A stretch of DNA of 64,000 nt from Paraburkholderia bannensis (GTDB lineage Bacteria > Pseudomonadota > Gammaproteobacteria > Burkholderiales > Burkholderiaceae), in the NCBI RefSeq assembly GCF_014200455.1, contig NZ_JACHBW010000013.1, forward strand, positions 1-64,000. Reading direction: 5' to 3'. The notes beneath the pieces were generated by a model. It was not told the DNA's origin. It made no database searches and worked only from the letters and a program-made list of their open reading frames with translations. Shown piece by piece: positions 52,146 through 60,384 of this stretch (its first letter is position 1; each line of letters opens with the position of its first letter). Position numbers and translations under genes: made by a program.

Positions 52146-54668
52146 TTATTCTTCTGGCAGCCGGATCAGGCTCGCATCCTTGCGGATCAGCCACGACGCC
52201 GCGAGCATCTGTTTGCACTGGTGCGCCAGCATCTTCAGATCCTGGGCAAGATCGTTCGTCGCGCCGAGTGTTCGTTCCGTCTCCACCACCAGCGTGTCGA
52301 GATCGCGCGTCATGCGGCGGGTGATCTCGATCTGATCGTCGGGCACTGGCGCGCCCGCTTCGGCGGCAACGAGGTTGTCGCGCACGCAGTTCAACGCCTG
52401 ATCGAGCGCGGCCAGTTTCACGGTGGGGGTGAGCTCATCGGCGTTTGCCGCGCTACGTAGCAGCGGCGCGCTGGCCGTGATCTGCGAGGCGAGGACGTGG
52501 CTGCGCACCAGCAGATCGTTGAGTTCGGGCACGAACTTCTGCGCTGATTTCGGTTCGAGCATCATGCGCTGAAACGCCTGGCCGAGGTTCGCGAAGGCGA
52601 CGTGCACGTTCTTGCGCGCAAGACGATAGCGGAAGTCGCGCGCGAGCGAGGGCACGGCGGCGCCAGCCGAAGCCGAAGGCGCCGAGGTCTGCGATGCGGT
52701 CTGCGCATTGGTCTGTGACGCGCTTTGCAAAGTGGTCTGTGAAGCGGCCTGTGAAGCGCCCTCCCGATCCAGTTGTGCTTTGGCCTGCGCCGACACCTTC
52801 GCGCCCACCGCGGCGACCGGTCCGGGCGGCATGCCCACCGCCGCAGCGCTTTCCAGCGCGAGCGCCTCCTGTTGCTGGGTTGCCTGTGCGGGCACGCGCG
52901 CCGCGGTTTCCGTGAGTATCGGCCCGGCGAATGCCGGCTGCGCGGTGCTGGCGCGCCCGCTCCACCATCCGCTCGCCTCCAGGTAGCTGCGCGTCGCGGC
53001 GATCATGTCGTGCACGAGCTTGCCCATCAGCCGGTATTCCCAGTACGGGAACAGATGGCTCGCGCCGATCGCGATCATGCACCCCACCAGGGTGTCGATC
53101 GCGCGTTCGCCAATGATGCGCATGCTGCCCGGCGCGAGCAGATGGAACATCAGCAGCACATAGGCCGATGTGAACACCACGCTTGCCGTGTAGTTGAACA
53201 GCAGCAGGCTGTAGCTCATCACCATCGCCGCGAACATGGACACCAGCAGCACCAGCGGCTGCTTCACCAGCAGGATCAGCGCGATGCTGGCCACGCAGCC
53301 GATCAGCGTGCCGACGATACGCTGCGCGTTGCGCTGGCGCGTTAGCGAATAGCCGGGCTTCAGGATGATGATGGTTGTCATCACGATCCAGTAAGCGTTG
53401 GTGAGCGGTAAAAGCCGCCCGAGCCAGAAGCCTGCTGCCACCGCAATCGTCACGCGCAGCGCGTGACGGAAGCTCGGCGAGGCCATGGTGAGATTCGAGA
53501 AAATCTGTAGCCAGGAGACGCGCCGGTTGGTGACGAAACGCGTGAGCGCTTCGTCGATGCGCAGTTCGGTTTCCGTCGTGGGCACTTCGCTCGCGAGGCT
53601 GCGGCGCATGCGATCGATCAGGCGCGTCGCGCTCCAGATGCGCCGGAACGAGGCCGAAATCGCGGCGTAGGCTTCGGGGTCTTTGGTCGGCAGATCGCGC
53701 CGCTTGAGCATTTCGAGTTCGAACTCGATGGCGCGCAACTCGGCCTTGACGTTGACATTGGCACGCGGCGCCTCGTTCTGCAGCACGGCGAGGCCAATGT
53801 CTTCGAGATCGGCTGCGGCCTTGCGGATCAGATCGCGATAGAACACCAGCAGATCGGAGCCGCCGAAGGTGTTGCGCACCAGCGGGTAATCGGTATGCGC
53901 GCCCACGAACAGCTCGTGCAGATCGACCGTGTTGATGAACAGGTTGAAGTGCATCGCGCGGCGCGCATCGACACGCCCGCTCCTCAGTTTGGGCAGATTG
54001 CGCAGCACGATGTCGCGTGCCGCGTCCTGACGCTCGACTGCTGCGATCTGCCTGGCGACGAGATTGCGGTAACACTCGTCGAGATCGTTGTCGAGATCGA
54101 AAAACTGCGCGCGCGCGAGCAGATAGTCGGCGCAGGCGAACACGCTTTCGGCGAGCGCCTGCTGTTCGATGCGATCGAGCATCAGGCGGCTCACGAGAGT
54201 CGACCAGCCCGTGTACCAGAGTCCGCCCAGCAGGATCCACGCGGCGTTGACCAGCGCCTGGTGCGGTGTGAAATGCTCTTCGAGCGTCATCACCATCATG
54301 AACAGCGTGGCGAAGCTGATCTGTGGCCAGCGGTTGCCGTAGACCACGATCAGCGAAAGCACGAAGGTGAGCGGAACGACCGTGGCCCAGAGCGCGATCG
54401 GGCTGAAGGTGGCAAGACCCGTGGCGTATGCGGATAGAAAACCTATCGCGCTGCACGCGAGCATTTCGTTGCGCTTGTATTTGAGCGGGCCGGGCATGTC
54501 GACCACACACGCGCCGAGCGCGCCGGTCGAGATGGTGAAACCCAGCTCGCTTTTGTCGAACACGAAGAGGCACAAAATGGCCGGAAGCGAGATGCCGACC
54601 GCGATGCGCAGACCGCCGTAGAAGTACTGGCTATAAAGGAACTTCCTGATTTCTACGGAGTAGCGCAT
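52146..54668 (-). CDS. FUSC/YccS-family membrane transporter
   Basis: An 840-residue protein with two six-helix membrane blocks (about residues 20-165 and 405-560) and cytoplasmic domains, the plan of YccS/YhfK and aromatic-acid efflux AaeB-like proteins. A family landmark is NAYWIVMTTIIILKPGYSLTRQRNAQRIVGTLIG. Between about residues 635 and 670 there is a low-complexity Ala/Ser/Gln/Thr stretch with repeated ASQT units. The substrate is unknown. The gene stands alone. Confidence 0.85.
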   Translation of the reverse strand: MRYSVEIRKFLYSQYFYGGLRIAVGISLPAILCLFVFDKSELGFTISTGALGACVVDMPGPLKYKRNEMLACSAIGFLSAYATGLATFSPIALWATVVPLTFVLSLIVVYGNRWPQISFATLFMMVMTLEEHFTPHQALVNAAWILLGGLWYTGWSTLVSRLMLDRIEQQALAESVFACADYLLARAQFFDLDNDLDECYRNLVARQIAAVERQDAARDIVLRNLPKLRSGRVDARRAMHFNLFINTVDLHELFVGAHTDYPLVRNTFGGSDLLVFYRDLIRKAAADLEDIGLAVLQNEAPRANVNVKAELRAIEFELEMLKRRDLPTKDPEAYAAISASFRRIWSATRLIDRMRRSLASEVPTTETELRIDEALTRFVTNRRVSWLQIFSNLTMASPSFRHALRVTIAVAAGFWLGRLLPLTNAYWIVMTTIIILKPGYSLTRQRNAQRIVGTLIGCVASIALILLVKQPLVLLVSMFAAMVMSYSLLLFNYTASVVFTSAYVLLMFHLLAPGSMRIIGERAIDTLVGCMIAIGASHLFPYWEYRLMGKLVHDMIAATRSYLEASGWWSGRASTAQPAFAGPILTETAARVPAQATQQQEALALESAAAVGMPPGPVAAVGAKVSAQAKAQLDREGASQAASQTTLQSASQTNAQTASQTSAPSASAGAAVPSLARDFRYRLARKNVHVAFANLGQAFQRMMLEPKSAQKFVPELNDLLVRSHVLASQITASAPLLRSAANADELTPTVKLAALDQALNCVRDNLVAAEAGAPVPDDQIEITRRMTRDLDTLVVETERTLGATNDLAQDLKMLAHQCKQMLAASWLIRKDASLIRLPEE
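52665..52755 (-). repeat. ASQT-type codon repeats inside the FUSC gene
   Basis: This stretch encodes about 30 residues in which ASQT-like units recur (AASQTTLQSASQTNAQTASQ). The DNA repeats a GTCTGTGA/GTCTGCGA-like unit on the plus strand. It is a slippage-prone repeat inside a coding region. Confidence 0.65.
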
Positions 54669-54803
54669 CGACTGCCATGGTGTTCGGATGCGGACGAAAG
54701 CGCCGCGGACTGTGGCGCTGAGTTTAAATGATTTCGGGCGCGATCCGTCCGTCTCTGTATTCGGGGTTTCCCGCGCGCACGCGCGTGAGCGGCGCGCGCG
54801 CCG

Positions 54804-55505
54804 TCAGCCCGCTGCGCCGCCGGAAGGATCGGTGGTGCCGACGGTTGAGCCCACCGGCGCGCCCATTGCGGCTGCGTCGCCGAGCAGCCCGTGCGTGCCG
54901 CGAATGCGGCGCATGCGCGTGCGATACCAGAAGGTCCACGCGAGCAGCGCGCCGAACATGCAGTAACCGAGAACCGGCGAGATCACGAGGAAGCGCTCGA
55001 TCGGCCAGGTGGCGGCCAGGTAGGTGCGCAGCGAGGCATCGGCGATCAGGCCCGCGCCCCACACCAGGGTAAGCAGACGCATCGCGGCCGCGAACTTGCG
55101 GTTTTCCGTCCAGAGTAGTTCGAGCCGCGCGACGCCTTCACTCGTTTCGCGCGCGACCGTGGCGCGCGTCAGATAGAACACGATAGGCCGTCGCGCCAGC
55201 AACGAAAGCAGGAAGGTCACGCCGATCGCGCCGGTGGAAAAGCTCTCGCGCATCAGCAGCGCACGCGTGCCGCCGCCGAATGCCATCGCGACAAGCGACA
55301 GGACGATGCCGAGCAGGATCACGGCCGACAGCGCGTCGACGCGCCTGAAGCGGATCAGTTCGACGATGGTCCAGGCCAGCGGCGGCACCGCCGAGGCAAT
55401 CAGGCCGCCGACTTCGCCCCAGTAAGGTTGGGCGAGCCGGTACGCGACCCAGGGCAGCAGCAGATTGACCGCCAGTTCGGCGACGAATGCTGGACGCACT
55501 TTCAT
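54804..55505 (-). CDS. VC0807-like integral membrane protein
   Basis: A 233-residue protein with about six helices. It starts MKVRPAFVAELAVNLLLPWVAYRLAQPYWGEVGGLIASAVPPL and contains RRPIVFYLTRATVAR and MRLLTLVWGAGLIADASLRTYLAAT, features remembered from the VC0807 family. Function unknown. The C-terminus is Gly/Thr-rich. It lies 135 bases from the FUSC gene on the same strand. Confidence 0.65.
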   Translation of the reverse strand: MKVRPAFVAELAVNLLLPWVAYRLAQPYWGEVGGLIASAVPPLAWTIVELIRFRRVDALSAVILLGIVLSLVAMAFGGGTRALLMRESFSTGAIGVTFLLSLLARRPIVFYLTRATVARETSEGVARLELLWTENRKFAAAMRLLTLVWGAGLIADASLRTYLAATWPIERFLVISPVLGYCMFGALLAWTFWYRTRMRRIRGTHGLLGDAAAMGAPVGSTVGTTDPSGGAAG

Positions 55506-55740
55506 GGGATGCGCTCTCCAAAAAAAAGATGAACGAAGTATGGTTCAAGCGCCGCGCATCGGCAAACGGGCCTTGCCTGCATGCTCACGCGCAGAACGCG
55601 AACGGTCCACGGTGTTGCATCCCGCGTGCCTGGGCCGCGCGCGCTTGTTGAGGTGCATATCGCGGCGCGGCGCTTCATGCGACACTGCGAGCGTTGCGGG
55701 CTTCATCTCAGAGGCCGTCTTCCGCCATTTTTCCTTCGCC

Positions 55741-56145
55741 ATGTCCGAGCGTCTGTCCATCCCGCCGAACGAAATCGAACTCGTCGCCGTGCGCGCGCAG
55801 GGCGCGGGCGGCCAGAACGTCAACAAGGTGTCGAGCGCGATCCATCTGCGATTCGATATCCGCGCCTCGTCGCTGCCCGAAGTCATCAAGATGCGCCTGC
55901 TCGCGCTCAACGACCGGCGCATCACGCACGAAGGCGTCGTCATCCTCAAGTCGCAGGAGTACCGCACGCAGGAGCAAAACCGCACGGCCGCGCTTGCGCG
56001 TCTGGATGCGCTGATCGAAAGCGTGAGCGTGACGCGCAAGGCGAGGGTGGCAACCCGGCCCACGCGCGCGTCGAAGTTGCGGCGTCTGGACGGCAAGGCG
56101 CGCCGCGGCGAGGTCAAGACGGGGCGTCAGCGCGTGACGGAGTGA
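55741..56145 (+). CDS. arfB: ArfB, ribosome-rescue peptidyl-tRNA hydrolase
   Basis: A 134-residue protein. The catalytic GGQ motif lies at residues 23-25 in QGAGGQNVNKVSSAIHLRFD, and the basic C-terminal tail (KARVATRPTRASKLRRLDGKARRGEVK) is the part that enters the empty mRNA channel. It releases nascent chains from stalled ribosomes. The start at MSERLSIPPNEIELV matches the family; the in-frame opening upstream to 55465 is not coding-like. Confidence 0.92.
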   Translation: MSERLSIPPNEIELVAVRAQGAGGQNVNKVSSAIHLRFDIRASSLPEVIKMRLLALNDRRITHEGVVILKSQEYRTQEQNRTAALARLDALIESVSVTRKARVATRPTRASKLRRLDGKARRGEVKTGRQRVTE

Positions 56146-56209
56146 CGCGGAGATCGCGTTGGGGCGAGTGATGGAGGGAAAGCAGGAGGGAGATCAAAAG
56201 CAGAAGACA

Positions 56210-56234
56210 GCGCGCGACCGCCACGATCGCGCGC
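56210..56234. terminator. 8-bp hairpin between arfB and the next gene
   Basis: GCGCGCGA and TCGCGCGC pair perfectly across a 9-base loop in the 141-base gap between two convergent genes. It has no T run, so it is only a possible transcription end. Confidence 0.4.
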
Positions 56235-56286
56235 GAGTGACGGCGGCCGACGCCGTTCAACCCATCGGGGTGCGTACGGGTGTGTC

Positions 56287-56547
56287 TTAGTGCGTGGTTT
56301 CGGGCACGTCGAGGATCAGGATGATGGTCCAGTCGGCTTCGCCTTCATGGTGATACTGGCGCTCCGCGACAATGAACGGCTGCTGCTTGCCTTGCGGGCC
56401 GAGGAACAGCACGTCGCCTTCCATCGGGAGGCATTCGACCGGGGGCAGTGCGAGGAACGCCTCGGTGCCCTTGCCGCGCGGCATCAGCTTTTCGATCTTG
56501 CGGGATGCCGCTTCGGTCCATTCGATGTCGAGCTGGATGTTGCTCAT
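56287..56547 (-). CDS. Small conserved-looking protein of unknown function
   Basis: An 86-residue soluble protein starting MSNIQLDIEWTEAASRKIEKLMPRGKGTEAFLALPPVECLPMEGDVLFLGPQGKQQPFIVAER and ending in a strand-rich EGEADWTIILILDVPE. No domain is recognised. GGAGAAA upstream of the ATG at 56547 supports this start; an extension to 56610 is less likely. It converges on arfB. Confidence 0.65.
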   Translation of the reverse strand: MSNIQLDIEWTEAASRKIEKLMPRGKGTEAFLALPPVECLPMEGDVLFLGPQGKQQPFIVAERQYHHEGEADWTIILILDVPETTH

Positions 56548-56681
56548 GGATGTTTCTCCGCGCGAGTCGCGCACAAAAGTAGGGGAATTCGAGGTGCGCG
56601 ACTTTAGCATAACCCGCGCGCGCGCCGACCAGTGGGCGCGTTGGCGTTGAAACCTCAGTAGTGACGCGCGCCGGATAGTAA

Positions 56682-56714
56682 AAAAGCCGAAACCGGGGAC
56701 CGGAATCGGCTTTT
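56682..56714. terminator. Bidirectional terminator
   Basis: AAAAGCCGA and TCGGCTTTT form a 9-bp stem around a GC-rich inner part (ACCGG / CCGG). It lies 43 bases downstream of the minus-strand gene ending at 56758 and has a T tract on both strands. Confidence 0.82.
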
Positions 56715-56757
56715 CGAACCTCTTGCGTTCCAGCGTCCTTGCGGACGCATGGCCGCT

Positions 56758-57000
56758 TTACTGTTCGGACTTCGGCGGCGCCTTGTGATGCGGATGGCCG
56801 CCCTTCTTGTGATGCTTCATGGGCGCTTCGGACGGCTGCGGCATCGCCTGTTGGCGCGCCTGGAGATCCTGCGCGCGCTGCTCGACGTCGGCAGCCTTCG
56901 CCGGGTCGGTGCTCATCATGATGCCGTTGTCCGATTGTGCATAAGCGGCGCCCGTCAGAGCGGACAGCGAAATCAGGACTGCGAGGGACACTTTTTTCAT
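56758..57000 (-). CDS. Small exported His/Lys/Pro-rich protein
   Basis: An 80-residue protein with a signal peptide (MKKVSLAVLISLSALTGAAYA, cleavage before QSDNG). Its polar mature part ends in a His/Lys/Pro-rich tail (KHHKKGGHPHHKAPP) that could bind metal. GGAGG six bases upstream fixes the ATG at 57000; a GTG lies one codon earlier. It is followed by its own terminator, so it is a single-gene unit. Function unknown. Confidence 0.75.
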   Translation of the reverse strand: MKKVSLAVLISLSALTGAAYAQSDNGIMMSTDPAKAADVEQRAQDLQARQQAMPQPSEAPMKHHKKGGHPHHKAPPKSEQ

Positions 57001-57203
57001 CACTACCTCCGAAGGAGCGGTTTATGGACCCAGCTGGTGCCTGTCGAGCAGGATAAGGCACGTCAATTCTAACGACCCTGACGTCATTCCCGATGACGCG
57101 GCGTAAGGCTCGCGCATGCGATTTACAACGCCTTACCTATCCTCATTCCTATCCTGGCACATCTGACCCGATCTTGATTGCGACATGCCCTCGGGACATG
57201 AGG

Positions 57204-57986
57204 CTAGAACCAGCCGAGCATCACGTAGACGTGAAACTGCGCAATCCCGATCAATTCGTGCAGGGCAGTTTCGACGTTACGCAGATTGCCCAGACGCGGC
57301 CACAGTCCGAGACGCACGTACCGTACCTCGGATACGGCCGGTACCGGATGCATGCCGAAGCGCTCGAAGTCCAGCATCGCACGCGCCATATGATAGGACG
57401 AGGTTACGACGAAGAGCGTATCGGCGCGCTGCGAGTGCACGATCGGGGCAACATTACGCGCGTTCTGCCAGGTCGTGAGGCTGGTGTTTTCCAGCACGAG
57501 ATCGTTGCGCGCGATGCCTGCGCGCAACAGCCACGGGGCATAGGTATCGGCCTCGCTCGCACGATGACGTTGCGGATTGCCGCCGCTCGCGATCACCTTG
57601 CACTCGCCGCCGGCCGCGAGGCAGCGTGCCTGTAGCGCCGCCGCTAGCGCAATGCGCGCATAGACGTCCTGCTGTGGCGCGAGCGAGCCATCGGGCATCA
57701 GGTCGGTGCCGCCGCCCAGCATGACGGTGGCGGTGCGTGCGCCGAACCGCGCCTGCGCCGGATCATAGGGAGTCCGATATGCCGCGGGCTGGGCCAGATC
57801 GAGCAGCGGTTTCGCGAGCCAGCCCGACGCGAGCAGCCAGAAAAAGATGACAGTCGTGAGGACGATAGACCGTCGGGCGCGACGCCACAGCACGAATAGC
57901 GCAAAAAATAGCGCAAATAAACCGAATAGAATCAATTTGAATGAGGTAACGTATTGGTTTCGGGATGAAGCGTGTCTCGTGCGCAT
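57204..57986 (-). CDS. YdcF/ElyC-family (DUF218) membrane protein
   Basis: A 260-residue protein with two N-terminal helices (about residues 14-38 and 42-62) and a periplasmic DUF218 domain. The marks are ATVMLGGGTDL, VIASGGNP, EADTYAPWLLRAGIARNDLVLENTSLTTWQNA and VVTSSYHMARAMLDFERFG. Family members such as ElyC and SanA act in envelope homeostasis. The start at 57986 (MRTRHASS) is an ATG; the longer TTG start was not used. Confidence 0.85.
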   Translation of the reverse strand: MRTRHASSRNQYVTSFKLILFGLFALFFALFVLWRRARRSIVLTTVIFFWLLASGWLAKPLLDLAQPAAYRTPYDPAQARFGARTATVMLGGGTDLMPDGSLAPQQDVYARIALAAALQARCLAAGGECKVIASGGNPQRHRASEADTYAPWLLRAGIARNDLVLENTSLTTWQNARNVAPIVHSQRADTLFVVTSSYHMARAMLDFERFGMHPVPAVSEVRYVRLGLWPRLGNLRNVETALHELIGIAQFHVYVMLGWF

Positions 57987-58238
57987 GAGCGGCAACCACG
58001 GCCGCCGCGTCGATCATGCCGGAAGTCACCGCCTCGCGCGGCGCGGCCCTCCATCATGAGCGGGCGGCGCGGCGCGCAGTGCCCAACGCTTTCGCGGGGC
58101 CCGAATAACCTGCAGTCCGTGCCACGGTGCAGGATAGCGGCTAGGCGCGTAGTGCCGGCCGATATTGCGCTGCACCAGGTCACACCGGGTCACATCAGAC
58201 GCAATGGCAGCAGGACTGCATTTTAAGAAAGAAGTGAG

Positions 58239-58562
58239 ATGACCACGTATTCCAACGAAGCAGTACTCGAAGCCTTGCGGCGGGTGCAGTATCGGCAGGT
58301 CCCGTGGGCGCGTAGTCCAAAAGTTTTCCAATATCTGCGTAACCTGGGTCTGATGGATACCGTCAGGCAACGCACCGTCGCTCCCGCACCGGGATTTCAC
58401 GCTCCCGTCGATATCGCCGTGCTGACCGATCGCGGTCGAGCGGAATTCGCGCGGCTGGCGCGCGACGAACGCACCCTCCAATGGACCGACCAGCGTACGG
58501 CCGATTACGTCGCCGAAGCGCTTGTCCAGTCGTCCGACGCCGCGGGCTCCACCGCTTTATAG
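58239..58562 (+). CDS. Protein of unknown function (107 residues)
   Basis: A small protein starting MTTYSNEAVLEALRRVQYRQVPWARSPKVFQYLRNLGLMDTV, with a possible winged-helix-like middle (IAVLTDRGRAEFARLARDERT) such as seen in transcription-related small proteins. No family is recognised with confidence. GAAAGAAGTGAG precedes the ATG. Codon composition is coding-like. Confidence 0.6.
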   Translation: MTTYSNEAVLEALRRVQYRQVPWARSPKVFQYLRNLGLMDTVRQRTVAPAPGFHAPVDIAVLTDRGRAEFARLARDERTLQWTDQRTADYVAEALVQSSDAAGSTAL

Positions 58563-58568
58563 CCAGCC

Positions 58569-58598
58569 AAAAAAAAGCCCGTATCGAAAGATACGGGC
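58569..58598 (-). terminator. Terminator for minus-strand transcription
   Basis: GCCCGTATC and GATACGGGC with a GAAA loop, preceded by eight A on the plus strand, give a U tract on minus-strand RNA. It is the likely end for the minus-strand gene at 58851-59168. Confidence 0.8.
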
Positions 58599-58850
58599 CT
58601 ACCGGAATTACTGCTGCCACGCTGTGCTTAATGGCAATAGATAGACCGCGCGCCGGCGCGGTGGTTCCCGTCATCGTCACGCCTTAGAGATGTCATCGAT
58701 ACGACGCGCGTGATCGTGCGCGTCCGACTGGTCGTCGATTTCATTGATCTCGCATTTATTTCTCATTGAGCTATTTCGCTTTGCCATGCGAGGCGTGCGC
58801 TTGGCCGTTGAGGTGCGATAGTCGCCGCGATAGCGACCGTAATAGCCGCG

Positions 58851-59168
58851 CTAATGGCGCGAACGCGGCGGCTGCGCTTGCGGATTCGGTGGCGGGCTAC
58901 GACGGGCGTTGTCGACGATATCGCCGCGCAGATCGCCACGCGGCACCGGCTGTGCGGCGTTGTCGGCAGCACGGTTTCCTGTGGGGGGCCACGCATGGGC
59001 GCCCGTACGCGCGATCGGCCAATGAGCGGCGGCGGATTGCGGCGGCTGGGCCGAAGCGTCGTCCGACAGCCACGATGCCAGTTGGCCGGGCAATGTGAGC
59101 GACGCAAGCAGCGCGAGGGCGGACAGCGAAACCATGATGCCCCGATTGCGCAGAGTCATGGGATTCAT
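58851..59168 (-). CDS. Small exported or membrane-anchored Pro/Ala-rich protein
   Basis: A 105-residue protein starting MNPMTLRNRGIMVSLSALALLASLTLPGQLASW: one N-terminal hydrophobic segment serving as signal or anchor, then a Pro/Ala/Arg-rich, probably disordered tail (PPNPQAQPPRSRH). GGGAGG six bases upstream strongly supports the ATG at 59168. The terminator at 58569 is on the matching strand. No family recognised. Confidence 0.62.
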   Translation of the reverse strand: MNPMTLRNRGIMVSLSALALLASLTLPGQLASWLSDDASAQPPQSAAAHWPIARTGAHAWPPTGNRAADNAAQPVPRGDLRGDIVDNARRSPPPNPQAQPPRSRH

Positions 59169-59559
59169 GGCGGCCTCCCGTCAGAGCGGGAAATTGACGT
59201 AAGTGAACATGCTCCTAAGGTACGGGCGGGCGCGAAAGCATGCTGTAAATATTGGTAAATAGATGTTTCGCGCGCATCGATCTCGCGGACATCCGTGGGA
59301 TGTTCGCGCAAATCGGAGGAAGCGCAGTTGCAGGCGTGAAACGCGTGCGCCGTCGCACCATAGTGTGGCGGGCAGACAACGGCTCGAACGCGTGGCTCAG
59401 AAGCGGCACCGGCAGCGTGTGCCGCGGGAAATGACAGCCGGGCGCAGATTGCGCCCGGCGGAGAGAGCGTGAGGAGTCAAACCGGGCGCTTTCACGCCCA
59501 CCGGGTTCGGTCGATTGAACCCGGCCTACAGCAGATCCAGTCGCGGGATCAAGACGGCA
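59169..59559. other. 391-base region without a recognised gene
   Basis: Between a minus-strand small gene and the transposase-like gene. It holds an 8-bp inverted repeat (59501-59524) near the right end and probable promoter sequence for the left gene. No coding sequence is credible. Confidence 0.55.
59501..59524. repeat. 8-bp inverted repeat beside transposase-like gene
   Basis: CCGGGTTC and GAACCCGG with an 8-base spacer, 36 bases downstream of the stop of the DUF4096 gene. It may be its terminator hairpin (no U tract) or a remnant of an element end. Confidence 0.5.
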
Positions 59560-59961
59560 TCAAGCCATCTTGACAGGCGCGCGCCACGATTCCGGGTTGG
59601 TCCAGAAGGCTCCGCGCAAGCGGTCGCGGCTAGGCGGCGCGGGCGGCTTGGTGGCCGTCGCGCCAATGCGTCCGCGCAGCGAAATTTCGCGGCCGCTCGT
59701 GCCCAGGCGCTTCACGATTTCAGCGAGCGTGCCGTCGGCCTGCCATTCGTCGAAGCGGCGGCGGCAGGTAGGCGGCGAAGGGTAGCGGCCCGGCAGCTTG
59801 GACCAGCCTTCACCCGTCGACAGCACCCAAAGCACTGCGTTGACCACGGCACGCGCTTCGACGCGAGGCCGTCCGCGTCGCTCGCTCCGTGCGGGTTCCG
59901 CACAGAACAGCGCCTCGACCAGGGCCCATTCGTTATCTCTCAAATCGTCGAACAGCATCAT
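59560..59961 (-). CDS. Stand-alone DUF4096 transposase-like protein
   Basis: A 133-residue protein. The IS5/IS402-type N-terminal domain is clear: DDLRDNEWALVEALFC, RRGRPRVEARAVVNAVLWVLSTGEGWSKLPGRYPSPPTCRRRFDEWQADGTLAEIV. The DDE catalytic part of a transposase is absent and replaced by a short basic tail (TATKPPAPPSRDRLRGAFW). There is a good ribosome site (GAGGTG) and an intact frame, so it may be a domesticated DNA-binding protein rather than a fragment. No terminal repeats or target duplication were seen. Confidence 0.75.
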   Translation of the reverse strand: MMLFDDLRDNEWALVEALFCAEPARSERRGRPRVEARAVVNAVLWVLSTGEGWSKLPGRYPSPPTCRRRFDEWQADGTLAEIVKRLGTSGREISLRGRIGATATKPPAPPSRDRLRGAFWTNPESWRAPVKMA

Positions 59962-60384
59962 GTTTCACCTCAGCGAAGCTATCTCCGGTGCGCTGCCCCG
60001 CGCTGCGCACTCTTCATGTACATCCGGCCGGTTGGCGGAGTACCAGGCGGAATCGGTTTGGACGGCCCAGTCTCATCAAGCATCGGACCGTCCGCCGATC
60101 CTGTGTCTGCCTTAATGCGAGAAGCGTGCCAGCTCGCACACTTTCGTCTCGAAGCCGCGTGCTATCAAGCCTGCGCGGGTGCTTGCCAGGGCCGTATTCG
60201 ACTCGAAAACGCATCATCGGGAAATCGGGACAATCACCAATCTTGTGCAAACAGGCCCACCAGGCGTGCGCTTTCGCTGTATTGCTGCACTGCGGCGAAC
60301 AATTGACGGGCGGATTCACCATGCTGTAACGATCCAGCAAGCGGCTAGAATTGCATCAAACTTAGTGATTCATGAGGGAAACGG
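59962..60384. other. 423-base region with no certain gene
   Basis: It separates the DUF4096 gene from the LysR gene. A minus-strand opening of 108 codons exists (60014-60340) but has no family resemblance, no ribosome site and is Cys/Arg-rich, so it is not annotated. GAGGGAAA near the right end is the LysR ribosome site. Confidence 0.5.

Noticed and set aside
60014..60340. 108-codon minus-strand opening beside the LysR gene
   Set aside because: No ribosome site, Cys/Arg/Pro-rich composition and no resemblance to known proteins.
59169..60384. Complete insertion sequence around the DUF4096 gene
   Set aside because: No matching terminal inverted repeats, no target duplication and no DDE domain.
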